The notes below the pieces were generated by a model, which had not been told where the DNA came from, did not search any database, and saw only the letters and a list, made by a program, of their open reading frames with translations. This document shows, piece after piece, positions 62,461 through 64,000 of a stretch of DNA of 64,000 bases (within the stretch, counting starts at the first letter, position 1; the number at the start of each line of letters is the position of its first letter). Source of the stretch: DATAMF01 sp964472565. GTDB taxonomy: Bacteria > Chloroflexota > Anaerolineae > Aggregatilineales > Aggregatilineaceae. The position numbers and the translations under genes were made by a program. Location: positions 1 through 64,000 of the forward strand of contig CAYYNB010000006.1 of assembly GCA_964472565.1 (NCBI GenBank), written 5' to 3'.

Positions 62461-64000
62461 TATTTGGCCCTCAGCCACATCACTTGATAAGGCATAATTT
62501 CAATCGATCCAACCGGAACAACTTGATCGGAGAGCAGATCATAATATTCCGCCGCTGGCAGGGAAATCTGCCGCAAATCCACCGTGACCCGCTGGTTGGC
62601 AAGGTTGTGGACCGCTACAATGGACTCGCTCCCATCGCGGGCGGTGCGTTGCAGGGTGAACAAGGCCGGGTGCAGCGCGAGGACCGTCTGCGGCGCGTTT
62701 GGGTGGAAGGCGGGGTGCTGGGTTCGCACATCGAGCAGGTGGCCGTAAGCGCGGAAAACCCGGCTGCGTAGCGAGTTCGGATCGGACAGCGCGTTTTCGA
62801 CATCCAACACGGCTAATTTTTCGCGGTTAATGGTGCGCAGTTGCCCGGTCTGGCGCACGCCTTCATTCCAATTGCGCGATCCCAGCAGGCTGTGAATATA
62901 GATTCCCGGTACTCCTACAAACGCCAGTTCGATAGCCTGCGAGACGATGAAACGGCTCACCTGAACATCCAGCGGCTCATTCGCGTGGGGGTTGGACAGC
63001 GCATCAAAATAATTGATATTCAACTCATATGGGCTGTGTGATCCATCCGGGTTTACCTTATAGGACACCGCGCCGCCGTGTGTTTGGGTGCGCTCGATCA
63101 GCGCCTCGACCTGCTCCCGCGAGAGAATGTCTTCCACCGGGCGCACCCCGATTCCATCGTGTGAGGCGGTGAAATTGAAAAAGGTGGTGCGTTCGGAAAG
63201 CGGCTGAATCGTCGCGGCCCAGTCGCTTAATTCGACAGCGCTGCCGGATGCAATCGCATGCAAAGTGAGCGGCGGCAGCGTGAACTGGTAAACCATCTGG
63301 GCCTCGTTGGTGCCGTCGCCCAGATAGGAGATGTTTTCCGCGTGGGGGACGTTGGTTTCAGTAACAATCAGCACATGTGGGGCAACCTGATCCAGCACCT
63401 CGCGGAACAACTGGATTACCGTATGCGTTTGTGGCAGGTGGATCGATTTCGTGCCGGGGATTTTCCACAGATACGCAATCGCATCCAGCCGGATCCACTG
63501 CGCGCCCTGGCTGACATAAAACAGCAGCACATCGATCAGCCGCAGCAGCACGTCAGGACTGGCTGCATTCAGATCGATCTGGTCGGCGCTGAACGTAGTC
63601 CAGATATGCGCCGTGCCCAGGCTGGTTTCAAATGCGGTGAGCAGCGGCAGGTTGCGCGGACGCACCACTTGTGACAGGTCTATCGAGGGATCAATGGCGA
63701 TAAAAAAATCCTGATAATCCGAGTCTCCGGCGAGAAACGCCTTGAACCACTGGCTGTGTGCTGAAACATGATTAAATACGGCGTCAAACATCAGCTTAAA
63801 ATGATCCCCAAGCTGGCGGATATGATCCCAGGTGCCCAAATCGGGGTTGACGGCTTTGTAGTCAATCACCGAAAAACCATCATCCGACGAATAGGGGAAA
63901 AAGGGAAGCACATGGACGGTAGAAATTTTGCCGGGTAGGTGCCGCATCAGAAAATTGTGCAGTGTTTGGAGCGGCGGCTGGCCCGGCTGCCTCAGCGAGT
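62460..64000 (-). CDS. GH13_18 sucrose/glucosylglycerate phosphorylase-like enzyme (5' end beyond window)
   Basis: The visible part is about 513 residues and the frame stays open to the window edge, so the gene starts beyond 64000. An internal ATG at 63947 is not the start: the preceding residues (PPLQTLHNFLMRHLPGKISTVHVLPFFPYSSDDGF) are the conserved GH13_18 N-terminal region. Motifs are DAVFNH, WIRLDAIAYLWK (nucleophile Asp), TETNVPHAENISYLG (acid/base Glu) and FTASHDGIGVRP. The family reversibly phosphorolyses sucrose, glucosylglycerate or related glucosides. The NVPH loop and the adjacent GT4 favour a glucosylglycerate-type substrate over sucrose (inference). Confidence 0.85.
   Translation of the reverse strand, partial: SLRQPGQPPLQTLHNFLMRHLPGKISTVHVLPFFPYSSDDGFSVIDYKAVNPDLGTWDHIRQLGDHFKLMFDAVFNHVSAHSQWFKAFLAGDSDYQDFFIAIDPSIDLSQVVRPRNLPLLTAFETSLGTAHIWTTFSADQIDLNAASPDVLLRLIDVLLFYVSQGAQWIRLDAIAYLWKIPGTKSIHLPQTHTVIQLFREVLDQVAPHVLIVTETNVPHAENISYLGDGTNEAQMVYQFTLPPLTLHAIASGSAVELSDWAATIQPLSERTTFFNFTASHDGIGVRPVEDILSREQVEALIERTQTHGGAVSYKVNPDGSHSPYELNINYFDALSNPHANEPLDVQVSRFIVSQAIELAFVGVPGIYIHSLLGSRNWNEGVRQTGQLRTINREKLAVLDVENALSDPNSLRSRVFRAYGHLLDVRTQHPAFHPNAPQTVLALHPALFTLQRTARDGSESIVAVHNLANQRVTVDLRQISLPAAEYYDLLSDQVVPVGSIEIMPYQVMWLRAK

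Overview
The window is about 64 kb of bacterial chromosome. I read it as a heterotrophic member of the Chloroflexota (Anaerolineae-like) from gene content only: many sugar-type ABC importers with LacI regulators, a PadR-controlled exporter, a Ser/Thr kinase with an SH3 tail, a large secreted DUF11/lamin-tail nuclease, output-less response regulators and CCCCT/AGGGG-rich intergenic repeats. No rRNA, tRNA, CRISPR array, transposase or phage gene was found.

Region by region. 1-4.1 kb: autoregulated PadR repressor plus a two-gene MacB/LolCDE-type export system. 4.2-8.8 kb: giant secreted nuclease with an LPATG-like tail. 9-11.6 kb: WD40 protein divergent from a lone receiver protein. 11.8-22.3 kb: minus-strand arabinan/arabinoside locus (binding protein, two permeases, GH51, GH43-CBM42, GH127, Tat-exported GH43 endo-arabinanase-like enzyme, LacI regulator). 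22.9-23.5 kb: orphan SIS-domain isomerase. 24.2-28.0 kb: five-gene signalling operon (kinase, three bare receivers, kinase) with no DNA-binding output. 28.0-35.6 kb: Dpp/Opp-type importer behind a strong promoter flanked by LacI-type operators, so probably an oligosaccharide importer. 36.1-42.1 kb: gltBD glutamate synthase. 42.1-46.1 kb: iron(III)-type ABC importer. 46.3-50.0 kb: Ser/Thr kinase after a large unknown protein with a HxxxDG acyltransferase-like motif. 50.2-51.2 kb: SDR protein. 51.2-60.7 kb: second LacI-controlled sugar operon (regulator, binding protein, two permeases, ATPase, (alpha/alpha)6 glycosidase, zinc-less MDR dehydrogenase, Gfo/Idh/MocA oxidoreductase). 61.2-64 kb: GT4 glycosyltransferase and the 3' part of a GH13_18 phosphorylase that runs off the window.

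How it fits together. The cell seems built to import plant-type oligosaccharides and finish their hydrolysis inside. The arabinan locus pairs two exported GH43 enzymes with cytoplasmic GH51 and GH127, covering alpha- and beta-L-arabinofuranosides. The first sugar operon has no ATPase of its own; the MsmK/UgpC-type ATPase at 55.1-56.2 kb could serve both. In every importer operon here a stable hairpin lies between the binding-protein gene and the first permease gene, which would keep binding-protein mRNA in excess. Three regulators or operons show promoter-overlapping dyads that support autoregulation or catabolite-type control.

The least ordinary items are the SH3-like domain inserted into an ABC permease loop, the acyltransferase-like protein paired with a kinase, the nested inverted-repeat element that forms the 3' end of the GT4 gene, and the structured ~700-nt leader of the Dpp-type operon. 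All functional calls come from reading motifs; no database search was run.
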